Part shown: in pieces, positions 12,201 through 22,000 of the stretch | Layout of the letters: each line of letters starts with the position of its first letter | Position numbering within the stretch: position 1 is the first letter of the stretch | DNA from: Melampsora larici-populina 98AG31 | Lineage: Eukaryota > Basidiomycota > Pucciniomycetes > Pucciniales > Melampsoraceae | NCBI RefSeq assembly: GCF_000204055.1 | Contig: NW_006768772.1 | Coordinates: 1,920,071 to 1,984,070 of the forward strand | Length of the DNA stretch: 64,000 bases | Reading direction: 5' to 3' | Made by a program: the position numbers and the translations under genes | Notes under the pieces: generated by a model | What the model was told of the DNA's origin: nothing | What the model saw: only the letters and a program-made list of their open reading frames with translations | Database searches by the model: none

Positions 12201-13827
12201 AAGCAATTAGGGTCGGATGAGTTGATAAGGGTGATGACTCCTTTCTTTAACAAAGCTCCACCAGCAATCAGATTCCTGCTGAGGTCTGGTACATAAAGAC
12301 AATCAGCCACAGTAAAAACAGTTCCATCTCCTGCTCGAAGTTTGACAGAACCGGTTGAATGCACAGCTAAGGAAGCATCGCCACCAGCTAATCGAAGGCG
12401 CTTGTTTGAGTCTTTGAGTGGTTTGACGGTTGAAGCATCAAAATAGCTAAGGTCATTAAACATGTGGTGAGAAGCACCAGTGTCGTTTAAAGCCCATATG
12501 CCCTTGGCCGGAGTCACAGATGAGGCTGTAGCATCGATATCTACTAATTCAGATCCTTGAGCGGAGTGAAGGCCATCTTGGGAAGGATAGACATCAGAAT
12601 GAAGGTTAAGAACGAAATGAGGCTGGACAGGATAGACGAAATCAGGGTTGATAGGCGCTTGTATGAAAGCCGAAGAAACGTCCACCACGGGAATTACATT
12701 GGATGATTCTTGAGTCGTATCAACATGTTGAGTATTTATGGGAGTGATGATGATAGGTTGGTAGTCGATGAGAAATGTCATCGCGTGAGCAGAAGCTAAA
12801 GGAGGTCTGACAATTCTAACACCACGAACACCACTAGTTGATTCAGTATGACTAGCCTGATGTTGACCGTTGCGACGTTTAAATCTTTTCTTCTCGTCTT
12901 GTCGTGCAATCCACTCATCTCGTTTTCCATAGTTGGCTGGTTTCTTGAAACACTGATCAGGTTTGTGAGGATTTTGAAAGGTGTTACCCACGCAGCAATC
13001 CTCAGTACATTTAGTGAGATGACTAGGGTTAGCTTGATAATTGGAAACGTGATGAGATGATTGAACAAAGGATGATGAGAGATGTGATTGTTCTTCTTCA
13101 ACCATTAATAACTCATTCTTGACTTTCTCAAAGGTCAAAGGTTGAATAACTCGATAAATAACTTGAATTGCGATTTCATAACCAGGCTTTAAGCTTCTAA
13201 TAAGAGTACGAGCTTGCTGAGTGTCAGACATATCACCTTTATTCTTAAAATATTCACGAAGTAAAGATGAAAATTTGTCTATATGAACTTTCAAACTATC
13301 TGATCTAAGTTGAGTCATATTTAACAAAGCTACTTCAACATTCTTCAACTTGGCTTCTGATACACTTGAGTGAAACTGCTTAAGATGATTCCATAAGACA
13401 TAAGGATTGTATTTAATAATCATTTCTTTAGTACTGGGATCTCTAACAGTCAATCCATCCCGAGCTCTGTCACCGTTGATGCCGTCGCACTTATTGAGAA
13501 TCCAAGTAGATAATAAAAACTTGATTTTCTTGTGTTTGTCTTCCGAGAGAGATGTATCTACGTAATCTTTTATATCTAAATAAGATTCGTATCCTAAAGA
13601 CTCTATGGATTCATGAATAACTAGATGCCATTGATTATAGTTTTCATCAGTTAAATCGTTTTTAATATTGAATTTACTAAGTGAGTTGGTAGTGCGTTGG
13701 ATAGTAACAGTGGTTTTAAACCAAAAGAACCAGAAGAACTCTTGACGGTCTTAGTAGATTTGTCAGATTCGTCGGAGTCGACGGATTCAGCGTCCGTAAG
13801 ATCAATAGGTTCTTCTTCTGATTGCAT
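9242..13827 (-). CDS. copia gag-pol polyprotein (one gag frameshift)
   Basis: The polyprotein makes the capsid and enzymes for retrotransposition. The ATG at 13827 gives an acidic start (MQSEEEPIDLTDAES). Near 13711-13720, in a short T/A run, the frame must shift by one base to continue into LTDENYNQW and the UBN2-type gag region. After that the frame is open to a stop at 9242-9244. In order it shows a Cys/His knuckle-like patch (CTEDCC...HKPDQC), protease motif NDTGASHHM, integrase zinc part (HRCLGH...CPVC) and integrase core. Reverse transcriptase follows with YVHVDDM, then RNase H with HCDSDWAGDKETRRS and SSTEAEYRA. About 1,500 codons is normal for copia. The frameshift could be a decay mutation, a sequencing error in a homopolymer, or less likely programmed. 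Confidence 0.9.
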
Positions 13828-13867
13828 AAAGGTGTACTAGTCGGATCTTATTGAGAGTCGAATTATT

Positions 13868-13885
13868 TCGAGACTCTCGCTACCA
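13868..13885 (-). promoter_or_regulatory. copia primer-binding site
   Basis: Directly inside the 5' LTR the minus strand reads TGGTAGCGAGAG. TGGTAGC matches the complement of the 3' end of initiator methionine tRNA, the usual copia primer. Confidence 0.7.
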
Positions 13886-14472
13886 TGTGAAGAATCGAAG
13901 CGTGTTTGAAGCGAGGAAAAATGGGCTTGCCGTAAAGTGAGCAGGAACCTGAGGTAATCAGGTGTAAGGTAAGCTAAACGGCACAAGCCAATCTCGAGCT
14001 TCGAAGAGCTTCTAGAAAAAGATACACACCTGGGGTAATCAGGTGTAAGGTAAGCTAAACGGCACAAGCCAATCTCGAGCTTCGAAGAGCTTCTAGAAAA
14101 AGATACACACCTGTGCTCAATGCAACAGGATACGTAGACAGAGTTAGGAACGGAAGATGTGAGTAAGATAAAGTAAAATTCTTTCCGATCATCATGAATA
14201 AATACTAACCTGGGGTAATCAGGTGTAAGGTAAGCTAAACGGCACAAGCCAATCTCGAGCTTCGAAGAGCTTCTAGAAAAAGATACACACTATTCCCAAA
14301 TAAGAAAGAAACCCCTTAATCATCATCTAACCACAACCTAATTCGTATCATATACCCTTCATATGTAGATAACTTGCCACGTATTTCATTTGTCTTAATT
14401 TGCCACCAGAAGTCCTTGACGAATAGATTAACTTGATGTTCTAGAACACAAGGTATAGTGAATACCACGACA
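13886..14472 (-). repeat. copia 5' LTR (587 bp)
   Basis: Copies of the CCTGGGGTAATCAGG-type unit start near 13946 (with GAGG in place of GGGG), 14029 and 14209. There is one copy of the CTGTGCTCAATG unit near 14112. It lacks about 250 bp of repeats found in the 3' LTR. Confidence 0.9.
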
Positions 14473-14477
14473 GAGCT
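14473..14477. repeat. Target-site duplication of copia (right)
   Basis: GAGCT directly after the LTR end ACGACA, matching 8385-8389. Confidence 0.9.
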
Positions 14478-15181
14478 TTCGTCACATCCTAAATCAGAGG
14501 GAAAGAAATATGTATGTTAACAAGTTTTATCTCAAAGAAGTTTGAAATGTGAGTTGATTACATCAGCCTTCTGGTTTGGACCAGCTGCCCGGTGAAATGG
14601 CTCTCCATAATATGCTAGCAATGATTCTGCTTGCAACTGCTCTGCATTACCTCTTCGGCCTCGAGGTTTCACTTTCTCGTTTTCATCTTCTGAGTCGGCT
14701 TGCAAGTCCTTTTGAGTCACGAACTTCGAGCCAGTACACGTGATCTAAACAGGAAAAAGCAAGTCAGTGGTTGAGACTTGAACTTGAAGACGACATTATT
14801 CAAAAGGGGATACTAATTGAATACCTCATTGCTGTCATTGTTGATCTTGCGCTTCTTGGCCACTACTTTCTTTTTTGGTTTTTTTTTCTTCTTACCCTTA
14901 CTCGATCCATTGTTACTTTCGGCATCACTCGAAGCAGTTGCAGAGGTTAATTCAATGACTGATTCTGAAGGTGGTTGTTTCCGTTTTGAAGGGCCAGGTT
15001 CCGAGAGATCCAAAGACACTCTACGTCTACCATCAGGACAAGGCGAAACCATACCTGGGTTGGAGGGTGGATTACGTGTACGTTGAGGTCGACTGACTGA
15101 TGAAGGAGTGTTCGATAGACTTCCAATGTCGGCGTCAGAATTGTGGAAGGATGACATTGAGAGTTTAGATTGTATCGGCAT

Positions 15182-15376
15182 CTTTAAATTGGAAGAGAAA
15201 GTGAAATGTGGATGGAAAAAAATCGTATTATAAAGCGCTACGACTAGAAAACAAATGATAGTGGCAGGAGAGGTAATTGGTCAGTCAGCTAACTAAAGAG
15301 ATAAAAAAAGGCGGAAAATCAAGGGGTCATCAAAGTACCTTTGAAGCGACCTTTTAAGCGAATACCGTCCATCGAT
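15182..15376. other. Upstream of hAT transposase
   Basis: About 200 bases between the hAT start codon (15181, minus) and the assembly gap. I see nothing definite. It would contain the hAT promoter and perhaps its terminal inverted repeat. Confidence 0.4.
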
Positions 15377-16113
15377 NNNNNNNNNNNNNNNNNNNNNNNN
15401 NNNNNNNNNNNNNNNNNNNNNNNNNNNNNNNNNNNNNNNNNNNNNNNNNNNNNNNNNNNNNNNNNNNNNNNNNNNNNNNNNNNNNNNNNNNNNNNNNNNN
15501 NNNNNNNNNNNNNNNNNNNNNNNNNNNNNNNNNNNNNNNNNNNNNNNNNNNNNNNNNNNNNNNNNNNNNNNNNNNNNNNNNNNNNNNNNNNNNNNNNNNN
15601 NNNNNNNNNNNNNNNNNNNNNNNNNNNNNNNNNNNNNNNNNNNNNNNNNNNNNNNNNNNNNNNNNNNNNNNNNNNNNNNNNNNNNNNNNNNNNNNNNNNN
15701 NNNNNNNNNNNNNNNNNNNNNNNNNNNNNNNNNNNNNNNNNNNNNNNNNNNNNNNNNNNNNNNNNNNNNNNNNNNNNNNNNNNNNNNNNNNNNNNNNNNN
15801 NNNNNNNNNNNNNNNNNNNNNNNNNNNNNNNNNNNNNNNNNNNNNNNNNNNNNNNNNNNNNNNNNNNNNNNNNNNNNNNNNNNNNNNNNNNNNNNNNNNN
15901 NNNNNNNNNNNNNNNNNNNNNNNNNNNNNNNNNNNNNNNNNNNNNNNNNNNNNNNNNNNNNNNNNNNNNNNNNNNNNNNNNNNNNNNNNNNNNNNNNNNN
16001 NNNNNNNNNNNNNNNNNNNNNNNNNNNNNNNNNNNNNNNNNNNNNNNNNNNNNNNNNNNNNNNNNNNNNNNNNNNNNNNNNNNNNNNNNNNNNNNNNNNN
16101 NNNNNNNNNNNNN
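15377..16113. other. Assembly gap (737 Ns)
   Basis: Run of unknown bases. The right edge opens inside a gypsy integrase domain, and the left edge is hAT upstream sequence. At least the gypsy 5' LTR, gag, protease and reverse transcriptase, and the 5' part of the recombinase gene, would have to lie here if those elements are complete. That is far more than 737 bp, so the gap length is probably nominal. Confidence 0.95.
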
Positions 16114-17269
16114 AAGGGTCAAATCCAGTACTACAAAGCCGTTTGGGACATTGGAACCCCTTCCCATACCGGCCGGACCATGGACGGATATAACTTACGA
16201 CTTGATAACGAAATTACCACCGTCCAAAGGATTTGACAGTATTTTAACAGTGGTAGATCGTCTAACAAAAATGGCCCATTTTATTCCATGTAAAGAAACA
16301 ATGACCGCAAATGATTTAGCTGACGTAATGATTCAAAACGTGTGGAAGTTGCATGGCACTCCTAAAACTATTGTTTCGGATAGAGGTACCATTTTCATTT
16401 CTCAGATCACTCAAGAGCTCGACAAACGTTTGGGAATTCATTTGCATCCATCAACGGCTTATCACCCGAGGACGGATGGTCAAAGTGAAATAGTGAACAA
16501 ATCAATTGAACAATATTTAAGGCATTTTGTCAAGTATCAACAAGACAATTGGGAAGCTCTACTTCCGACAGCAGGATTCGCTTATAATAGTCGTGATCAT
16601 GAGTCAACTGGTATTTCTCCTTTTAAGGCAAACTATGGATTTAATCCGAACTTCAACAAAATCCCAAGTGCTGAACAATGCATTCCGGTCGTTGAGGATA
16701 GATTGAAATTAATTGAGGATGTACAAAAAGAACTGACACATTATCTTGATATTTCTCAGGAGACGATGAAAAAACAATTTGATAAGAATGTATGACAAAC
16801 ACCAGAATGGAAGGCGGGTGATCGGGTCTGGTTGAATGGGAAAAATATCTCTACAACGAGACCAAGTCCTAAACTGGAATATCGCTGGCTAGGTCCTTTC
16901 ACTATATTAGAAAGGATTTCAAATTCTACTTACAAACTTGATCTTCCATTATCAATGAAGAAAATTCACCCTGTTTTTCACGTTTCGCTGCTTAGAAAAC
17001 ACGACATCGACACAATTGAGCAACGAACGGAACCAGAACCTCCACCTATTGTAATAAATGATGAAGAAGAATACGAGGTGGCCGAAATATTAGATTGTAG
17101 GAAGAAGGGTAAGAAGTTGGAATATTTAGTGAATTGGAAAGGGTATACTTCAAATCATAATTCTTGGGAACCATTGGAGAATTTATCAAACTGCAAGGAT
17201 TTATTAGATGATTTCATTAGTAGATTCCCAAATTTAGTATCAAGATCAAGAAGGCAACGGAGAAAGTGA
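16114..17269 (+). pseudogene. Ty3/gypsy integrase and chromodomain (3' end of pol)
   Basis: The frame leaving the gap encodes a gypsy integrase core: WTDITYDLITKLPPSKG, then VSDRGTIF, then STAYHPRTDGQSEIVNKSIE, which hold the DDE catalytic pattern. The C-terminal GPFTILERI region and KIHPVFHVSLLRKH follow, then a chromodomain (YLVNWKGYTSNHNSWEPLEN). This is a chromovirus-type gypsy, whose chromodomain can steer insertion toward marked chromatin. One in-frame TGA lies at 16793-16795, where related proteins have Arg before QTPEW. CGA to TGA fits. After the TGA the same frame continues to 17269, so this copy cannot make a full protein. Confidence 0.88.
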
Positions 17270-17353
17270 AGAGGGTATAGCTTTTTCCCACAGGGTTTTT
17301 TAATGCTACCCGGGGAAAGGACGCAGGATTCGCAAGAGGGAGTCTGGGCGTTA

Positions 17354-17365
17354 AAAGGGGGATAA
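17354..17365 (+). promoter_or_regulatory. gypsy polypurine tract
   Basis: AAAAGGGGGATAA directly before the LTR start TGTTACA. Confidence 0.75.
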
Positions 17366-17557
17366 TGTTACAACTCCATTAATGTAACAGGTGTGACAGA
17401 GAAGTGACATGTCACGAGAGAGACTCATCTATAGCTTGTATTACGTAACTTGTATAGCTTTCTCCTCATCCGACAATCTTAATAACAAACCAAGATTGAT
17501 TGGTCTCGATCCTTCATTCCTCCACGAGAGACAACCCCCGAGAGACAAGTCCTAACA
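17366..17557 (+). repeat. gypsy 3' LTR (192 bp)
   Basis: It begins TGTTACAACTCC after the polypurine tract and ends at CCTAACA. The next base starts an open recombinase frame, so this is the insertion edge. The matching 5' LTR and the other target copy are not visible (assembly gap). Confidence 0.75.
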
Positions 17558-17558
17558 G

Positions 17559-18485
17559 AACATACCTAAAGAAAAGCTACTACCAATTAGTGAAGAAACG
17601 GTTAAACAATTTGTGGTTTGGGCATCAAAGAAAGATGTAGATAGAGCAAAAGAAGATGAATCGGTTAAAGCGAATACACTCAAAACTTACATAGCAGGAA
17701 TCAAAGCATGGCATACATTCCATGGAGTAGACTACCCATCCAAAGCCGACAATGCAATAAAATCTCTATTGAAAGCTACGAAGAAGATTGAAGCAAACCT
17801 CAAAGAGTTAGATGAAAAACGACCACCAGTACTAATATCAGACTTGATTGTCCTCATTGAGGAATTACCGAAAAGGGGAGAAGAAGGCCTGGCGATATTA
17901 GCAGTGGCGATGGTAGCGTTTTGGGGAGTAGCTTGATTAGGGGAACTAATTTCAGATGACCCAAAGAAAACACTGCCAAAATGGCAAGATGTGGAATGGT
18001 CCAAGGATAAGATGACAGTAAGGATAGCAATCCATAATGCAAAAACGGCTGCCCCGGGTGAAATCCAATACATTAACGTCCACAAGCAAAAGTCGAAACT
18101 AGACCCGATATCGATCCTGGAGAACTGGTTTAATTTCAGACAACGAAAACCAACGGATGAGATATTCACTTTGAGATTGAATGGGGTAAAGAGAAGAATA
18201 GGGAAAAACCATGGTATAGAAATCTTAAGAGAAGTTTGGAATAAGAAACGATCGAAAAGAAAACAATTGCTACATGGTCACTCATTTCGAATAGGTGGAG
18301 CCTTGCTAAGGTGGAACTTAGGAGCCGGAAGAGACAAAATAAAAGAAATTGGAAGGTGGAGCTCCGATGCTTATAAAATATACCTTAGAAGGTTTTCGGA
18401 TAGAGAATTAGAGAAAACGAAGAAAATATTGAGAGAACTTAGAAATGAGTACAAAAAGAATGAGGATCAACTAAAAGTCCAATGA
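17559..18485 (+). pseudogene. Tyrosine recombinase of a YR transposon, interrupted
   Basis: The frame is open directly from the gypsy LTR edge: SEETVKQFVVWASKK, then a SAM-like N-terminal DNA-binding domain (TLKTYIAGIKAWH). It continues into the catalytic domain with HGHSFRIGGA (the HxxR motif), GRWSSDAYKIYLR (the third conserved position and the nucleophile Tyr). The protein would cut and rejoin DNA for a Crypton-, Ngaro- or DIRS-type element. An in-frame TGA at 17934-17936 lies between WGVA and LGELI, exactly where the first catalytic Arg is expected. CGA to TGA explains it. The 5' end is lost behind the inserted gypsy and the gap. Which YR superfamily it belongs to cannot be decided without the missing part. 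Confidence 0.8.
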
Positions 18486-19085
18486 GTCACGGATGACAGT
18501 ATTCTAATGCATAGTTAGTTGAACGTTCATCCAACAACAGGAACAAGGTTCACTGGTGAACTCTAATTGAACAAGATGAAATGAATCCATAAGATTCAAT
18601 CAATCTATGCATAGATTAACAGAATTGTATTTCAAAGTGAGACCTTGTATCCCCTAAATAACCAAACAAGGTTTGAAGATCGCATGGTATGTAAATACAG
18701 GAAGATAATGGGGAAAATGATATTCAAATCTTGTGGCCAGATCTTTGGCCAGAAAATCTAAGTTTACAGCCAAATGAAATCTGGCCAAAGATCCGGCTGC
18801 ATGGCTCTGTGAGAAATGGGGATGAGAAGCCCCCGATGGGATATTGTGATCGCCCCAAGAGAGATACTCGGTGACGAGGCCAATAACCCCGTTATAATAC
18901 CCGAGTAGCTCTATTGGGGCCACCCCCACACCCCCAAACGTAGTTCTAAAATAAAGAATACAAACTTTGTAAACTACATAGGAGGAACTTGTCCTAAGGA
19001 AACTGATGTGGAAAAGATAATAATAAAAATAAATATAAATATTATTAAATGGCAGAACAATTTCGCCAAAACCTAATTCACACTC
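18486..19085. other. Probable 3' region of the YR element
   Basis: No clear gene. It holds a perfect 14-bp hairpin (18740-18753 with 18780-18793) and a C-rich patch near 18915-18935. The right limit is where gypsy2 pol sequence begins, about 19085-19100. I infer that the YR element, or another insertion, joins gypsy2 here. No target duplication is seen, which is normal for YR elements. Confidence 0.4.
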
Positions 19086-22000
19086 GTATTAGTGGATAAC
19101 TTCCTAGGACCTTGAATATTGTTAAAATTTAATGTTGATATCAGAACTTTATCTCCTATCATGAAGGCTGGTTCTCGATGTGATTTATCCCAACGGTCCT
19201 TATTATATTTCACCGACTCCTCGATACAGTTTCGTGCGTGCTGTCTTGACTTGGCCAACATTTTGTGGAAACTTAACGCGGTCGGGTGGAATTGGATTGT
19301 TTTATCTAGAACCATTTCCTTTGGAGTCCGTGGGTTATATCCACGCTCGATTTTGAATGGGGTCTTTCCTGTCGTGCTATGGACGCTTGTGTTATACGCA
19401 AGTTCCAATGCTGGCAGAAGTGATTTCCAGTCATGGGTATAACCCTCCTTATCTTTGAAGTTTAATCCGAATGCACAGTATCGTCTCAACATATCTTCGA
19501 GACTCTGTATCATCCTCTCCGCTAGTCCGTCTGTCTGGGGATGATAGGAGGTCGACATCGCTAGACTAGTTCCCATGAGCTTTGTCAGACCGCGCCAGAA
19601 TTCAGAAGTGAATTTGGGGTCGCGGTCACTGATAATTACTCTTGGAAGGCCACAATCCGTGATGATGTGTTGCCAGAATAGCATCGCCGTCCCAGCGGCA
19701 TCTATTTCTTTATGACAAGGAATGAATCTAGTCCTTCTTGAAAACCTGTCAACCACCACTAGTACACTATTAACATTATTGCTTCCCGCTGGTGGTAACA
19801 CTGTCACGAAGTCCATGTTAATGACTTCCCAAGGGAACTTTGGTTCTTCGATCCTCTGGAGGAGTCCAAATCTCTTCCCGGTCTGCTTATTTGCCTTCTG
19901 GCACCTCTCACAGGATTCTACATATGTCTGAATGTCTTTTCTCCACAACGGCCACCATGCCGTAGTTGTCATTCGTTCAACCACCCTGTCTTCGCTGAGA
20001 TGTCCTGACATAAAGTCATCATGGCAGACTGCTATTAGTTTTTTGATATCTGATTTATCACATACTACTAGCGCATTCGTGTGTTTCTCTTTATGGTACA
20101 AAAGCCCCGAGATAAGGGAGAACTTTCCTTCAGCGAACGGTTCCTTCCACTCGTTTTCTAACGTGCTTTCCAGCGCAGCATCCTTGTGTTCCAATTTAAA
20201 TATCTTAATCAGAGTTAAAGTATTCGAGTTATAGGCATAGCTATCTTCGATTTTAGTAAAAAATTCATCAGATAAATCGCAAAGGCTGATGCCCATGATT
20301 GGAACGTCACGATCTTCATCCTCACCTTCCCATGCGGGATTGTCGGCATTGTTTGGCATAGCCATCCTACTAAGAGCGTCCGCATTGCTATGTAAGATCC
20401 CCGGCCAATGCGTTATGGTCATATATGCTTTATATTCCTGGATAGCCATCTGCCACCTCAACATGTGTCTCGTCGGCGTTTTAGTGTTGAGAAGGGACTT
20501 AATAGCTTGACAGTCCGTAACTACTTCAAAGTAGATCCCGTCCAAGTAATAGTGTAGCTTGTTCAAAGCCCATACTAAAGCTAGGCACTCCAACTGGGGT
20601 GCTCCGTAACGCTTTTCGCTATCTTTCAATTGCCTAGAAATAAAGCAGACTGGTCCGTTAACCAATTTGTCATTAAATACCTGTTTTTGATGTAAAGCTG
20701 CTCCGAGGCCCAAAAAACTCGCGTCTACGTATAGAATAAATGGTTTCTCGAAATCAGGTTGCAGCAAACATGGTGCTGAAGTGAGAAGTTTTTTGACAGT
20801 ATCCCAGGCTTTCGCCCTCTCAGCCGTAATTGAAAATTCCACTCCCTTTTTCAACAAGTAATATAGAGGGAAAGTAACCTTAGCATAATTCTCTAAGTAC
20901 ATCCTATAATAACTAGAAAACCCCAAAAAACTTTGTATATCTTTAACCGTCTTTGGCAACGGGCGGTGTATTACTGCTGCGACTTTATTTTGATCTATTG
21001 CCAAGGTCAGTCCTGACACTATGTGTCCTAGGGCTTTTACTTCGTGAAATCCAAATTTGCATTTGTCTAGAGACACAGTAGCTCCTAAAGCTCTGAGTTT
21101 CTTCAAAATGGAGTTCAAGGTATTAACATGTTCCTCCCATGTTTCATGAAAGACAATAATATCGTCTATATAAACTATCACATGTCCCTCTCGTAGTTCT
21201 TCATAAAACTCAGTATCCATCATCTTCTGAAAGAATGCTGGTGCGTTCTTAATCCCAAATAGCATCCTCTGGTACTCAAATATCCCTAGGTGGCATATTA
21301 TACGCAAGAATTTCCTGCTACTTTCTGCTACTACATTCTGATGAAAGCCTTTCATCATATCCATTGTGGTGATATATATTGACTTTCCCAGGTTGGTAAT
21401 GACTTGCTCAATGCGCGGCATAGGGTACCTGTCTGGTACTGTATATGCGTTTAGTGCCCTAAAATCGCCGCACACTCTGGATTTTCCGCCGTGCCATGCT
21501 ACGACACATGGTGTTGTAATTTCCACGTCTTCATTTTGTCGTACCTTTCTAAGTATTCCCAATTTGAGTAATTCGGTAATATGGATCTCCAGCTCTGCTC
21601 TATTCCTAGGGCTGGCTGGGTACGCTGCTTTACGTAAGATAGGAGGGTATGGCTTCTCTACTGTTAATTGTATCTCGACTTCATATTTCTTAATAGTACC
21701 TATTGCGGTCCCTCCTAGACCAAAACTATCTCGATATTCGTTAACTAGTTCGTGGATTTGGCTTGATTTTTGGTTGTCAAGGTTAGTCCCAGTCACGATT
21801 TGTTTACTTGTCTCGGCCGTTAACTTGGGTTTCGTACTGTTTATATTGGATTGTATGGGCATTACCCGCTTTGCTTGCAAAAAAGCGAATTTTTTCCGTT
21901 TGTTATCATTCCCTATTGTGAAATATTTCTCACAAGTGTGGATGATATCAATACCGTAGAGGGATAAGAAGTCGTCCCCCAGGATAAAATACCGTGGTGT

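Larger units (their letters stand above)
8390..14472 (-). mobile_element. Ty1/copia LTR retrotransposon, complete
   Basis: The element is full-length on the minus strand. The 5' LTR (13886-14472) is on the right and the 3' LTR (8390-9225) on the left. Both run TGTGAAG to CCACGACA on the plus strand, so each begins TG and ends CA. GAGCT flanks both sides. A tRNA-iMet-like primer site and a G-rich polypurine tract sit just inside the LTRs. Domain order is gag, protease, integrase, reverse transcriptase, RNase H, which defines copia. It sits inside exon 3 of a hAT transposase gene. The long pol frame is undamaged and only gag has a frameshift, so insertion is fairly recent. The LTRs differ in length because of internal tandem repeats. 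Confidence 0.93.
7906..15181 (-). pseudogene. hAT-family transposase, split by a copia element
   Basis: This is the N-terminal part of a hAT transposase gene. Exon 1 is 15181-14825 (acidic and lysine-rich, 119 codons). Exon 2 is 14744-14562. Exon 3 starts at 14488, is cut by the copia insertion after 14473, and resumes at 8384 down to 7906. Removing the copia and one AGCTC target copy joins exon 3 in frame (495 bases, all phases agree). Exon 3 carries a BED-type zinc finger: PCTWC, then later HRDGH. A typical hAT N-terminal helical region ending RKWAADESKRLNLSMKQ follows. The donor after 7906 (AAG/GTATAG) leads straight into an unrelated repeat, so the catalytic and hATC dimerisation parts are missing. 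The gene was dead twice over: truncated, and interrupted. Confidence 0.75.

Noticed and set aside
15319..16795. Long open frames on both strands across the N run
   Set aside because: They consist mainly of undetermined residues. Only the part after 16114 (plus strand) is real coding sequence.
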